Below the pieces are notes generated by a model that did not search any database, was not told where the DNA came from, and was given only the letters and a program-made list of their open reading frames with translations. From Bacilli bacterium (GTDB taxonomy: Bacteria; Bacillota_I; Bacilli_A; RF39; UBA660): a stretch of DNA of 64,000 nucleotides. Below, in pieces: positions 43,055 through 51,774 of this stretch. The position numbers and the translations under genes are program-made. Position 1 is the first letter of the stretch. Every line of letters starts with the position of its first letter. The stretch lies in NCBI GenBank assembly GCA_017428485.1, contig JAFRQT010000014.1:31930-95929 (forward strand), given 5' to 3'.

Positions 43055-43753
43055 CTAGTTATTTTTTTCTATATAAGATATATATTCTGAAAAATCATTT
43101 TTATTTGTATCAACTATATCAATATCATATATTATTTTATCATTAGCATTTTCCAAATAATTAATAACATTACTATAATCTATTTTAATGGCTTTAATTC
43201 TAGTTTCATCATATAAAAATTCAACATTCATAGTACCTTCTTCAGGTATAACTATATCAGTATTATATAACTTGTTATATTCTTCAAAGAAATTTTTTAA
43301 ATCTACACTACAATTTGCTCTAATTAAACTTTTGTTATTAATATCACAATGGTTAGTAATATTCTTAATTAATTCCATATTATATAGTTTTTCATTAAAT
43401 ATATCATTAATTTCAATTGTTTTTGTTTTTTCTAATTCATTATTATTTAATTGATAATATTTACTATCATAGATTAAATAACCAGTTACAGGGAAAGTAT
43501 CACTGGAATACATTTTCATTGTTGAATCAGACATATATTCAAGTTTATATTCTTCTTCATTTTTATGTAATTCTATTTCTAAACTATAATTGTTTGTTAT
43601 TTTATTAATATTTTTAATAATTATTTCTTTAACATCTTCATTACTTCTATATTTGAATTCTGTTTTATTAGATCTAAAAAGTATAATAAATACTAGCATA
43701 AAAACAAACAAAGCAATATAAGTGTATTTCTTTTTATTTTCCTCTTTTAACAT
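43055..43753 (-). CDS. Membrane-anchored protein of unknown function
   Basis: 232 aa. One N-terminal helix (YTYIALFVFMLVFIILF) after a basic start holds an extracytoplasmic domain with beta-strand pattern (NYSLEIELHKNEEEYKLEYM, GYLIYDSKYYQLNNNELEKT) and two Cys (ITNHCDINNK, RANCSVDL) that may form a disulfide. The strand pattern resembles lipid or peptide-binding LppX/LolA-like folds, but that is only a guess. It overlaps fmt by 7 bp and so belongs to the priA-fmt transcript. Confidence 0.65.
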   Translation of the reverse strand: MLKEENKKKYTYIALFVFMLVFIILFRSNKTEFKYRSNEDVKEIIIKNINKITNNYSLEIELHKNEEEYKLEYMSDSTMKMYSSDTFPVTGYLIYDSKYYQLNNNELEKTKTIEINDIFNEKLYNMELIKNITNHCDINNKSLIRANCSVDLKNFFEEYNKLYNTDIVIPEEGTMNVEFLYDETRIKAIKIDYSNVINYLENANDKIIYDIDIVDTNKNDFSEYISYIEKNN

Positions 43754-44679
43754 AATATTTTTCCCTCTAATTTTTCATTCTTTTTGCCATTTAAAAAATC
43801 TTTTATATCCATCTCTTTTTTACCACTTGGTTTTACTCTTGTAATTATTATTTCTTTATCTTTACACATTACCCCAAGTCCGTCTTTATATACTTTTATT
43901 ATTTGACCAGGTATTCCATTTTCTAGTGTTCCGATTTTTGATTCACACACTTTTAAAATATTATCATCTAAATTTGTATATGCTACTGGGAAAGGATACA
44001 TTCCTCTTATTTGATTATATACTTCTTTAGCAGTTTTATTGAAATCAATTAACTCTTCTTCTCTTTTAATGTTATATGCAAAAGTCACTTCATTTTCATT
44101 TTGTTTAGTTCTAGTAACATTACCATTAAATATATCTGGTAATGTTTTTAATAATAAATCTCTTCCTAAAATACTAAGTTTATCATGAATTGTACCAACA
44201 TTATCAGTATCATTAATCTTAATGCTTTCTTGTGTAATAATATCTCCATCATCCATGCCAGGAGCCATATACATAATAGTGATACCTGTTTTAATATATC
44301 CGTTAATAATTGCTCTATGTAATGGACTTCCACCTCTTAATTTTGGAAGCAATGATGCATGTACATTAATTGCCTTATACTTAGGAGTTTCTAATAGCTC
44401 AACAGGTATTATTTGACCATATGCACAAGTAATTATTACATCTGGATTTTTACTTAGTATATATTCAAATTCTTTTCTAATTTTTTCTGGTTGATATACT
44501 TCTATTCCATGTTTCAAAGCACATTCTTTTACTGGAGATGCTTTCATCTCTTTATGTCTTCCGACTCCTTTATCTGGTTGAGTTACTACCATAATAACAT
44601 TAGTGTTTTCAATTAACATTTCAAGTACTGGAACACTAAATTCAGGAGTACCCATAAAAACAACTTTTTTATCTTTCAT
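43747..44679 (-). CDS. fmt: Methionyl-tRNA formyltransferase
   Basis: 310 aa from the ATG at 44677-44679. The catalytic part has VVFMGTPEFSVPVLEMLIEN, then INVHASLLPKLRGGSPLHRA (Asn-His catalytic pair) and YMAPGMDDGDIITQ with the Asp. A C-terminal OB-like tRNA-binding domain follows (ILKVCESKIGTLENGIPGQI). It formylates initiator Met-tRNA using 10-formyl-THF, which FolD (position 1) produces. It lies 21 bp after priA, as in other Bacillota. Confidence 0.96.
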   Translation of the reverse strand: MKDKKVVFMGTPEFSVPVLEMLIENTNVIMVVTQPDKGVGRHKEMKASPVKECALKHGIEVYQPEKIRKEFEYILSKNPDVIITCAYGQIIPVELLETPKYKAINVHASLLPKLRGGSPLHRAIINGYIKTGITIMYMAPGMDDGDIITQESIKINDTDNVGTIHDKLSILGRDLLLKTLPDIFNGNVTRTKQNENEVTFAYNIKREEELIDFNKTAKEVYNQIRGMYPFPVAYTNLDDNILKVCESKIGTLENGIPGQIIKVYKDGLGVMCKDKEIIITRVKPSGKKEMDIKDFLNGKKNEKLEGKILC

Positions 44680-44700
44680 ATTTATCACGTCCTAATTATA

Positions 44701-46851
44701 TTAAATATTTAAATTTATATCAACATTTACACCTTTAATATTTATATCATTTAATTCTTTTAATGATTTTAACAATTTATCTAATTCTTTATATTTGATC
44801 ATTATATTAAATCTATATTTATTATTAAGTCTCACTATTGATGAAACAGAAGGGCCAAGCACTATATATGTATCATCCAATAAAGAATCTAAGTATTTTT
44901 TGACCTTATTAGCGCCTATAGATGCATTTTCGAAAGTAGTACTAGTTATCAAAATAGAACAAATATAATAATAAGGGGGATACATTAATTTATGTCTTAT
45001 ATTCATTTCATAATTAAAGAATGAATCAAAATCATTTTTAATAACACTTTTATATACATAGTTAGTTGGATTATAAGTTTGTATTATAACTTTACCTGGT
45101 AAATTAAATCTTCCTACTCTTCCTGATGTTTGACTTAAAAGCTCATATGTTTTTTCAGCACTTCTAAAATCAGGTATAGATAAAGATGCATCTGAATTAA
45201 TAATTCCAACTAAACTAACATTTTCAAAATTAAGTCCTTTAGATATCATTTGAGTGCCAACAAGAATACTATAATTACCACTGGAAAATTCATTTATTAG
45301 TTTTTGATGAGCATTTTTAGTACTAGTAGTATCTGCATCCATTCTCAGTACCTTAACATTATATTTCTTTTCAAGTATTGATTCCAATTTTTCTGTTCCA
45401 AGTCCTAAGTCTTTAATAGCTTCTTCATGACATTTTGGACATATTAAACTACTTTTACATTTATAGCCACAATAATGGCATGAATATGAATCACTACTTT
45501 TATGATATATTAGTGATATATCACAATTAGGGCATTTATATACATATCCACAATTGGTACAACTTAAAAATGTTGAATATCCTCTTCTATTCAATAAAAG
45601 AATTACTTGCTCACCTTTAGATAATGACTTATTAATTTCTATATCTAATTTATCACTAATAATATAATTATGCTTTTTAGATTCTACGTTCATATCAACT
45701 ATTTCAAAAGATGGGAATCTTCCACTAATTCTAGAATCTAATTTTATTAAATGAAATACTCCTTTTTTAGCTCTAGCATATTGCTCTAGTAAAGGAGTTG
45801 CACTACCAAGAACAACTTTTGCATTATTATATTCGCTTCTTTTAAATGCTATGTCTATTGCATTATATTTTGGCGTTGATTCTTGTTTATACGTGCTACT
45901 TTGACATTCATCAATTATGATTAATCCAATATTTTTAAGTGGTGCGAATATAGCGCTTCTAGCACCAACCACTAAAGATACTTCACCATTCATTATTCTT
46001 CTATATTCATCATACTTTTCACCTTCACTAAGTGAACTATGAAATACAGCTATGCTATCACCAAATACACCTTTAAATCTAGCTACTATTTGTGGGGTTA
46101 ATGATATTTCAGGTACAAGTACAATACCAGTTTTATTTGCCTTTAATACATTTCTCAACAGTTCAATATATACTTCTGTCTTACCGCTACCAGTTACTCC
46201 ATATAATAAATATTTATCATCTTTACTATTTAATATTTCTTTTACTGCAGATAATTGATTATCTGTTAGTGTTATTTCTTTTTTATCTTCAAGAGACTCT
46301 ACTTTTCTATTGATTTCATATGTTTCACTTAAAACGATACCCTTTTCAATTAGTTTGTTAATTGATGAAGTAAATTCTTTCTTTAAATGATCACCACTTT
46401 TTAATATATTAAGTATTTCTATTTCTTTAGTATTTCTTTTATGATTAGAAATATACTCATCAATATCTACTTCTTTATTTAAATATACTTTTGTTTCATA
46501 TTTCCTATTGATATTAGTTTTTAAAGATGCTTTTAAAGCTTTAGGAAGCATAACTTGATAACAAGATATTAAATTGCATAACAAATAATCACTCATATAT
46601 TTACCTAATTTGAGTAATTCTTCATTTAAATAAAAATCACTTTCTTGTATTTTTATTATTTCTCTATATTCTAATGATTTATCTAAATCATCATGTATTC
46701 TTAATACAAATCCTTCTACTGTAGAAGAACCAAAAGGCACTATTACCTTGTGCCCTACTTTAATAATATTAGATAGTTCTTTTGGAATAATATAATCAAA
46801 AACTTTGTTAAGTGATTTTACAGAATATTCAATAATTACACTTGCTAACAT
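44701..46851 (-). CDS. priA: Primosomal helicase PriA
   Basis: 716 aa. The N-terminal 3'-DNA-binding domain is followed by Walker A (YGVTGSGKTEVYIELL) and motif II IIIDECQSSTYKQES. A zinc-binding insert comes next (CTNCGYVYKCPNC, then CHYCGYKCKSSLICPKCHEE), then helicase motifs GTQMISKGLNFENVSLVG and QTSGRVGR. It restarts stalled replication forks. Motif II normally reads DEEH in PriA; here it is DECQ, which keeps the D-E pair. It overlaps the metallo-hydrolase gene by 1 nt and precedes fmt. Confidence 0.95.
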   Translation of the reverse strand: MLASVIIEYSVKSLNKVFDYIIPKELSNIIKVGHKVIVPFGSSTVEGFVLRIHDDLDKSLEYREIIKIQESDFYLNEELLKLGKYMSDYLLCNLISCYQVMLPKALKASLKTNINRKYETKVYLNKEVDIDEYISNHKRNTKEIEILNILKSGDHLKKEFTSSINKLIEKGIVLSETYEINRKVESLEDKKEITLTDNQLSAVKEILNSKDDKYLLYGVTGSGKTEVYIELLRNVLKANKTGIVLVPEISLTPQIVARFKGVFGDSIAVFHSSLSEGEKYDEYRRIMNGEVSLVVGARSAIFAPLKNIGLIIIDECQSSTYKQESTPKYNAIDIAFKRSEYNNAKVVLGSATPLLEQYARAKKGVFHLIKLDSRISGRFPSFEIVDMNVESKKHNYIISDKLDIEINKSLSKGEQVILLLNRRGYSTFLSCTNCGYVYKCPNCDISLIYHKSSDSYSCHYCGYKCKSSLICPKCHEEAIKDLGLGTEKLESILEKKYNVKVLRMDADTTSTKNAHQKLINEFSSGNYSILVGTQMISKGLNFENVSLVGIINSDASLSIPDFRSAEKTYELLSQTSGRVGRFNLPGKVIIQTYNPTNYVYKSVIKNDFDSFFNYEMNIRHKLMYPPYYYICSILITSTTFENASIGANKVKKYLDSLLDDTYIVLGPSVSSIVRLNNKYRFNIMIKYKELDKLLKSLKELNDINIKGVNVDINLNI

Positions 46852-47381
46852 TAAATACCTCTTAAGAAATAATTATTTCTTTTTTCATATCCCACACTAC
46901 TACTAGGACCATGACCTGGATATATTTTAATATCATCATTTAGTTTTACAAATTCTTTTAAACTATTAAACATTATTATTTCATTTTCATCATCATAATT
47001 ACCAATAGTTTCAAGGAATACAAAATCTCCAGTAAACATAATATTCTCTTTTTCAAACAGAAAAGAACAACTATCCATAGTATGTCCAAAATTATTAATT
47101 TTTTTAAACTTAAAACAATCTATTTCATTATCGATCGAACTTTTATAATCATATGTTTTAGCAGATTTATATTTGTTTTTTACTTCATCTAATGCTCCAA
47201 TGTGATCAAAATGATAATGTGTAATTAATATTCCTAAAACTTCTAATTTTAGTTTTTCAATTTTATCAATTATTCTTTTTCCTTCATCACCAGGATCAAT
47301 AATTAAAGCATATTTGTTATTATGTATAATATAACAATTTTCTTCCAGATCACCAGTAACCAAGCATTCAATTTTTAACAT
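46851..47381 (-). CDS. Metallo-beta-lactamase-fold hydrolase (glyoxalase II-like, YcbL type)
   Basis: 176 aa. The metal motif is ILITHYHFDHIGALDEV (HxHxDH with Tyr in the first gap). NNFGHTMDSCSF (His), FTGDFVFLETIG (Asp) and YPGHGPSSSVGYEK (last His) follow. It would hydrolyse a thioester such as hydroxyacyl-glutathione or a related low-molecular thiol ester; the substrate is open. It lies between the HAD phosphatase (7-bp overlap) and priA (1-nt overlap). Confidence 0.85.
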   Translation of the reverse strand: MLKIECLVTGDLEENCYIIHNNKYALIIDPGDEGKRIIDKIEKLKLEVLGILITHYHFDHIGALDEVKNKYKSAKTYDYKSSIDNEIDCFKFKKINNFGHTMDSCSFLFEKENIMFTGDFVFLETIGNYDDENEIIMFNSLKEFVKLNDDIKIYPGHGPSSSVGYEKRNNYFLRGI

Positions 47382-47902
47382 ATTTCATTACCATCTTCAT
47401 CAAACATATCAAGTAATGCGTCTAACCTATTAATAACTTTAAATCCTTTAGATTCAAGTTCATTATTAAATCTAACTGGTATTCCACCAGCTTCTCTCCA
47501 TTCTCTTAAATTACTAGAAAAATCATCCACAAGGATAGCTCCTTCACTATGTACCATTTTAGTTTTAGATATTTTTCCAGGTACAATAATAATAGTTATA
47601 TCATCTTTGAAATGACGACGTAAGTATTTAACTTTAACAATTGCTTCATCTAGTGAATGAACATGAGAAAGAAAACTAATTTCAAATTTTTTGCTTTTAA
47701 GTAATTTTTTAATACAGTTTATTGAATCATTTAATATGTATTTATCATTTACCACTTCACTATAATCAAAATTAGCAAATTTTTGTATCTTTTCTTCTGC
47801 ACTTCCGTTATCAATTCCGCCCTTATCTATGCCAAGTTTCTCATAAAGTGGTGGAATATCATCTAATACAACACCATCAAAATCAATATAAAGTCTTCTC
47901 AT
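47375..47902 (-). CDS. HAD-family 5'-nucleotidase-like phosphatase (NT5C type)
   Basis: 175 aa. HAD motif I is RRLYIDFDGVVLDDIPPLYE with the nucleophilic Asp. Motif II is EISFLSHVHSLDEAI, and motif III/IV is KMVHSEGAILVDDFSSNLRE. The absence of a large cap and the late DDFSSNLREW segment fit the deoxyribonucleotidase group. It would dephosphorylate nucleotides. It has its own consensus promoter and heads the transcript that leads to the MBL hydrolase, priA and fmt. Confidence 0.78.
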   Translation of the reverse strand: MRRLYIDFDGVVLDDIPPLYEKLGIDKGGIDNGSAEEKIQKFANFDYSEVVNDKYILNDSINCIKKLLKSKKFEISFLSHVHSLDEAIVKVKYLRRHFKDDITIIIVPGKISKTKMVHSEGAILVDDFSSNLREWREAGGIPVRFNNELESKGFKVINRLDALLDMFDEDGNEIC

Positions 47903-47921
47903 AATACCTACCTCTACTTAA

Positions 47922-47950
47922 AATATAATAAATTGTTAATAAAATGTCAA
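47922..47950 (-). promoter_or_regulatory. SigA promoter of the HAD-MBL-priA-fmt operon
   Basis: On the minus strand TTGACA (47945-47950), 17 bp, TATATT (47922-47927), about 20 bp before the start codon. Confidence 0.85.
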
Positions 47951-47995
47951 GAAAACACTTTATCGCACTACATTTATTAAACATTTATTATTTTA

Positions 47996-48022
47996 ATAAA
48001 AAACGTCATTAATAATGACGTA
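47996..48022 (-). terminator. Terminator after miaB
   Basis: ACGTCATT/AATGACGT around 3 nt, followed on the minus strand by TTTTTTATT. It begins just after the miaB stop. Confidence 0.85.
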
Positions 48023-48023
48023 T

Positions 48024-49433
48024 CTATTTAATATACTCTCCATCTAATGAAAAACTTTTGGCATCAGTGATTTTAACATTAACTATTTTTCCAATTAATG
48101 ATTTAGGACCTATAATATTTACAAGTTTCATGTTTTCAGTATATCCACATACTTTATTTTTATCTTTTTCACTTGGTGATATTACTAAACATTTAACTGT
48201 TTTATTAAGCATTTTTTGATTAGCTTCATTACTATATTTATTAACAACTTCATTTAATCTATGAAGTCTATCCATTTTAACTTCTTCACTAACTGTTTCT
48301 TTCATTAATGCTGCTGGTGTATTTTCACGAGGAGAAAATGCAAATGTAAATGCTCCATCAAATTTGCATTCATTTACTAGTTTTAATGTTTCTTCAAAGT
48401 CTTCTTCAGTTTCTCCAGGAAAACCAACTATGATATCTGTTGTTACACTAGAATCTTTAACTTTAGAACGAATCAATTTATAAAGCTTTAAATATTCTTC
48501 ACTAGTATATCTTCTATTCATTAATTTTAATATTTTATTACTTCCAGATTGAAGTGGTAAATGAATATATGGCATTACATTATCTCTACTTGCTATAACA
48601 TCAACCATTTCTTCTGTAAAATCCCATGGATGTGAAGTTACAAATCTAAGTCTTGCAATACCAGTATCAGCAACATCAGAAAGTAGATTCGCAAGTGTAT
48701 AATCTTCATATAAATCTTTTCCATAGGCATTAACATTTTGACCAAGTAATGTCACTTCTTTATAACCATTTTTAACAAGTTCTTTAACTTCATCAACAAT
48801 ATCTTCATGACGTCTACTTCTTTGTGTCCCTCTAGTATATGGTACTATACAATAAGTACAAAATTTGTCACAACCATATATTATATCTACCCATGCACTA
48901 TATTTACTATCTCTTGAAACTGGTACGTTTTCAACAACGTCTCCTTCATAACTAAGTACTTCAATTTGTCTTTTCTTTGTATCTATTTTTTCTTTAATTA
49001 TTGAAAGTAAATTGTCTAAATTATGAGTTCCACATACAAAATCAACTTGTTTATATTTATTTAATATTTCATTTATTACTACTTCTTCTTGAGCCATACA
49101 TCCACATATTCCAATAAGTAAATCTTTTTTACTTTTTTTCATATGTTTTAAAACACCTAAATAACCAAATACTTTATCATGAGCATTTTCTCTAATAGCG
49201 CAAGTATTCAAAATGATTATATCTGCATCATTAATATCATCAGCATTTTCAAATCCAACGCTTAAAAGCATGCCTCTTATTTTTTCAGAGTCATGTTCAT
49301 TCATTTGACATCCATAAGTCCTTACGTAAAATTTTTTACCTTTTCCAAAGCCTTCTAAATTGCTACTATAATTAGTATATTCAATTTTTCCTTGATGTCT
49401 TTTTTTAGCTTCTAACATATTAGGTGTCTTCAT
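48024..49433 (-). CDS. miaB: tRNA-2-methylthio-N6-isopentenyladenosine synthase MiaB
   Basis: 469 aa from the ATG at 49431-49433 (GGAGTG upstream). The N-terminal UPF0004 domain has cluster Cys in KFYVRTYGCQMNEHDSE, NTCAIRENAHDKVFGY and GICGCMAQEEV. The radical-SAM cluster is IIYGCDKFCTYCIVPYTRGT, and a C-terminal TRAM domain follows. It adds a methylthio group to i6A37 of tRNAs using two Fe-S clusters. It lies 41 bp downstream of a dacA-like gene whose own terminator separates the two. Confidence 0.95.
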   Translation of the reverse strand: MKTPNMLEAKKRHQGKIEYTNYSSNLEGFGKGKKFYVRTYGCQMNEHDSEKIRGMLLSVGFENADDINDADIIILNTCAIRENAHDKVFGYLGVLKHMKKSKKDLLIGICGCMAQEEVVINEILNKYKQVDFVCGTHNLDNLLSIIKEKIDTKKRQIEVLSYEGDVVENVPVSRDSKYSAWVDIIYGCDKFCTYCIVPYTRGTQRSRRHEDIVDEVKELVKNGYKEVTLLGQNVNAYGKDLYEDYTLANLLSDVADTGIARLRFVTSHPWDFTEEMVDVIASRDNVMPYIHLPLQSGSNKILKLMNRRYTSEEYLKLYKLIRSKVKDSSVTTDIIVGFPGETEEDFEETLKLVNECKFDGAFTFAFSPRENTPAALMKETVSEEVKMDRLHRLNEVVNKYSNEANQKMLNKTVKCLVISPSEKDKNKVCGYTENMKLVNIIGPKSLIGKIVNVKITDAKSFSLDGEYIK

Positions 49434-49460
49434 ATAAATCACTCCGAGACATATTATATC

Positions 49461-49492
49461 AAAAAAAAGAATTTAATAATATATTAAACTCT
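49461..49492 (-). terminator. Terminator after the S11 carboxypeptidase
   Basis: AGAATTTAATA faces TATTAAACTCT (one G-T pair), followed on the minus strand by eight T. Confidence 0.75.
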
Positions 49493-50662
49493 TTTAATCT
49501 TTATTTTTTTAAATTTTAATAAAACAAGAAAAACAATAAATACTACTATTAATAGTATATAAAATATTCTAAATACTATACCAAATACATTTACTTTTAA
49601 TGATCCATCATATTTAATATCTATTTCATTTAATAATTGTTCACCTTTATATATTTTAACAGTTCCCAAATACTTATCTTTTTTATCAAAAGCAGATATT
49701 TCATCTAATCCGGAATAGTCATATATAAGTCCATCTTTATCAAAATTATTTTCTAAATAATAGTAATATTTTTTATCTACTTTAATATTATATGTCTTAT
49801 TTCTTGAATATTTTGCATTTATAGTTGTAATTATATCTTCTTTGTTTATTATGTCTTTTAATGAATAATTTTCATCATAATATTTATATGTCTCAATAGT
49901 TTCATTAATATAAGTTGCATCTTTATTATAATTATTAAGTGTTACCATCAAAAGATGAGCACCATTAACATCAGATATAGAGGCAAGACACCTACCTGCT
50001 TTAGATGTATAACCAGTTTTCGATCCAATTATATATTTATCATCGTATTTTGATACAGTTGCTTTAACTGTTTTACCACTTGTTAAAGTATAACTTTTTG
50101 TAGTAAATATTTCTCTAAACTTTTTATTATTTAATGAGTATTCTAATAATTTAGATATATCATATGCACTACTATAATTATTTTCATCTGTAAGTCCTAT
50201 TACATTTGAATAGTGAGTGTTAACAAGTCCTAATTCATTTGCTTTGTCATTCATAAGTTTTAAATATTTGTCATAACTGCCACTTATTGATATAGCAAGA
50301 GCATTTACTGCATCTGCTGCACTTGGAAGAATTGCTGCATATAAAAGATCATTGTAAGTGTACACTTCACCAACTTTAAAGCCAATCTTTGCAATATCCC
50401 ATGTAAGGCCATCCAACATTTCTTTTTTAATAGTTACTTTCTCATCAAAATCTTCTATATTTTCTATTGCCACAATAGTAGTCATTATTTTAGTTAAACT
50501 TGCTATTTGGGTTTTATCATTTGAATCTTGTTCTTCTAAAATGTTGTTATTATCTAAGTTATATAGAATATATTTTTCACTTGTTAGTTTTAAATCAGAA
50601 GCATTTACACACAATGCAAACAAAAAAAAGAAAATAGTTATACTACTTAGTTTTTTTAGCAT
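49484..50662 (-). CDS. Serine-type D-Ala-D-Ala carboxypeptidase, S11 family, with altered SxN motif
   Basis: 392 aa with signal peptide (MLKKLSSITIFFFLFALCVN) and a C-terminal membrane helix (IFYILLIVVFIVFLVLLKF) with basic tail KKIKIKRV. SxxK is ASLTKIMTTIVAI and KTG is IGSKTGYTSKAGRC. The SxN position reads LPSAADAVNALA, with Ala in place of Asn, as in a known subset of S11 proteins. It should act on peptidoglycan stem peptides like the protein at 21234 but is anchored at its C-terminus. It overlaps the PH-domain gene by 20 bp. Confidence 0.87.
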   Translation of the reverse strand: MLKKLSSITIFFFLFALCVNASDLKLTSEKYILYNLDNNNILEEQDSNDKTQIASLTKIMTTIVAIENIEDFDEKVTIKKEMLDGLTWDIAKIGFKVGEVYTYNDLLYAAILPSAADAVNALAISISGSYDKYLKLMNDKANELGLVNTHYSNVIGLTDENNYSSAYDISKLLEYSLNNKKFREIFTTKSYTLTSGKTVKATVSKYDDKYIIGSKTGYTSKAGRCLASISDVNGAHLLMVTLNNYNKDATYINETIETYKYYDENYSLKDIINKEDIITTINAKYSRNKTYNIKVDKKYYYYLENNFDKDGLIYDYSGLDEISAFDKKDKYLGTVKIYKGEQLLNEIDIKYDGSLKVNVFGIVFRIFYILLIVVFIVFLVLLKFKKIKIKRV

Positions 50663-51077
50663 ATTTTTTCTTTTCCTTCATCATAAATTCTGTAATACTT
50701 GTTTCTATAGCTATAGCGCCCTCGGGAGATAAATTCGATATGTATATATTTTCTTTTATTGTGTCTATTTCCACATCGCTCCATATAAGTCCTTTTCTTA
50801 CCTTCAAATCATTATACATATCGGGTGTTACTGCAGTAAAAAAATATCCCCAAAATAATCTTTTTTGACCAATCATTATTCTTTTATTTGTCAAAGCTAC
50901 TACACATGAATTAACAAACATTAGTGATGGAACATTCTTTTGCCCGCAAAATGCAAATAGAACTCTTTCATTTGGATTTAAATGTTTTTCAACCACATCT
51001 GCATGTTTTTTTAATCTAAATGCAACTGTTCCAGGATATTTTTTCTTAAAATCTTTTACTATATTATAAACGCCCAT
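50643..51077 (-). CDS. Bacterial PH-domain protein (YvbH/bPH-like)
   Basis: 144 aa. A PH-like beta sheet spans about residues 30-125: NPNERVLFAFCGQKNVPSLM, then VVALTNKRIMIGQKRLFWGY and EVEIDT-type strands (WSDVEIDTIKENIYI). It has no signal or membrane segment and a Lys-rich end KEKKKYAKKTK. Bacterial PH domains form oligomeric rings of unknown function, often near envelope stress genes. It is coupled by a 20-bp overlap with the S11 carboxypeptidase. The N-terminus (IVKDFKKKYPGTVAFRLKKH) is basic. Confidence 0.75.
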   Translation of the reverse strand: MGVYNIVKDFKKKYPGTVAFRLKKHADVVEKHLNPNERVLFAFCGQKNVPSLMFVNSCVVALTNKRIMIGQKRLFWGYFFTAVTPDMYNDLKVRKGLIWSDVEIDTIKENIYISNLSPEGAIAIETSITEFMMKEKKKYAKKTK

Positions 51078-51128
51078 TTTATCACGTCCTTATATAATTA
51101 TTTTACATTAAAATATATTAAAACTCAA

Positions 51129-51677
51129 TTATATATTATTAATAATATTTTTAATTATGCTATTAATTGATTCAATTACAAAATTATAATTATTTCTATT
51201 AAACTCATCTATTATTTCTTTTGTATCTGCTTTTATTCTGGCTGCAATATCTAAATTAAGATTATAATTATCATATACAAATACCATAGAATTCATAACT
51301 TCAAGAAAGTTATTCATAATACTTGGAGGTACAACTGATTTATTTTTAGATGATATTCTTTTAACAAACATCATGGTTGCTTGCTTTATAACTTTTGTAT
51401 CTTCATTTTTTTCAACATAGCTAAAAATAATAGATTCATAATTTTTAAGCATCTTAACATATTTATATAAAATACTACTGTTTATTTCGTATAAACTATT
51501 AACTAGGTTTTCTTCTATATTTTTATTAATTATTTTTTTATTAACAGGTATTTTATATTTTTCAAATATATGTACTAGTCTTAAATTTAATCTATTTTGA
51601 TATGCTGCAAACAAAAAATTATTATCTTTGATAATATCATCTGCATTGTTTTCAATTTTATCTCCTATACTATTCAT
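51129..51677 (-). CDS. Hypothetical helical protein, 182 aa
   Basis: An all-helical soluble protein rich in Asn, Ile and Lys (FLFAAYQNRLNLRLVHIFEK, YKYVKMLKNYESIIFSYVEK). No family is recognised and no membrane segment is seen. It stands alone, 51 bp from the PH-domain gene and 84 bp from the ABC exporter. The regular heptad-like spacing suggests a helical bundle or coiled coil. Confidence 0.55.
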   Translation of the reverse strand: MNSIGDKIENNADDIIKDNNFLFAAYQNRLNLRLVHIFEKYKIPVNKKIINKNIEENLVNSLYEINSSILYKYVKMLKNYESIIFSYVEKNEDTKVIKQATMMFVKRISSKNKSVVPPSIMNNFLEVMNSMVFVYDNYNLNLDIAARIKADTKEIIDEFNRNNYNFVIESINSIIKNIINNI

Positions 51678-51747
51678 AATAATATTTTATCAAATATAAC
51701 AGATATGTGTAAATTAGATACAAATGTTTTACGCACACTTTACAGTA

Positions 51748-51774
51748 AATAAAAAGCGAAGTTACTCGCTTCTT
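51748..51774 (-). terminator. Terminator after the ABC exporter
   Basis: AAGCGA/TCGCTT around 6 nt, followed on the minus strand by TTTATTT. It overlaps the end of the exporter gene. Confidence 0.7.
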
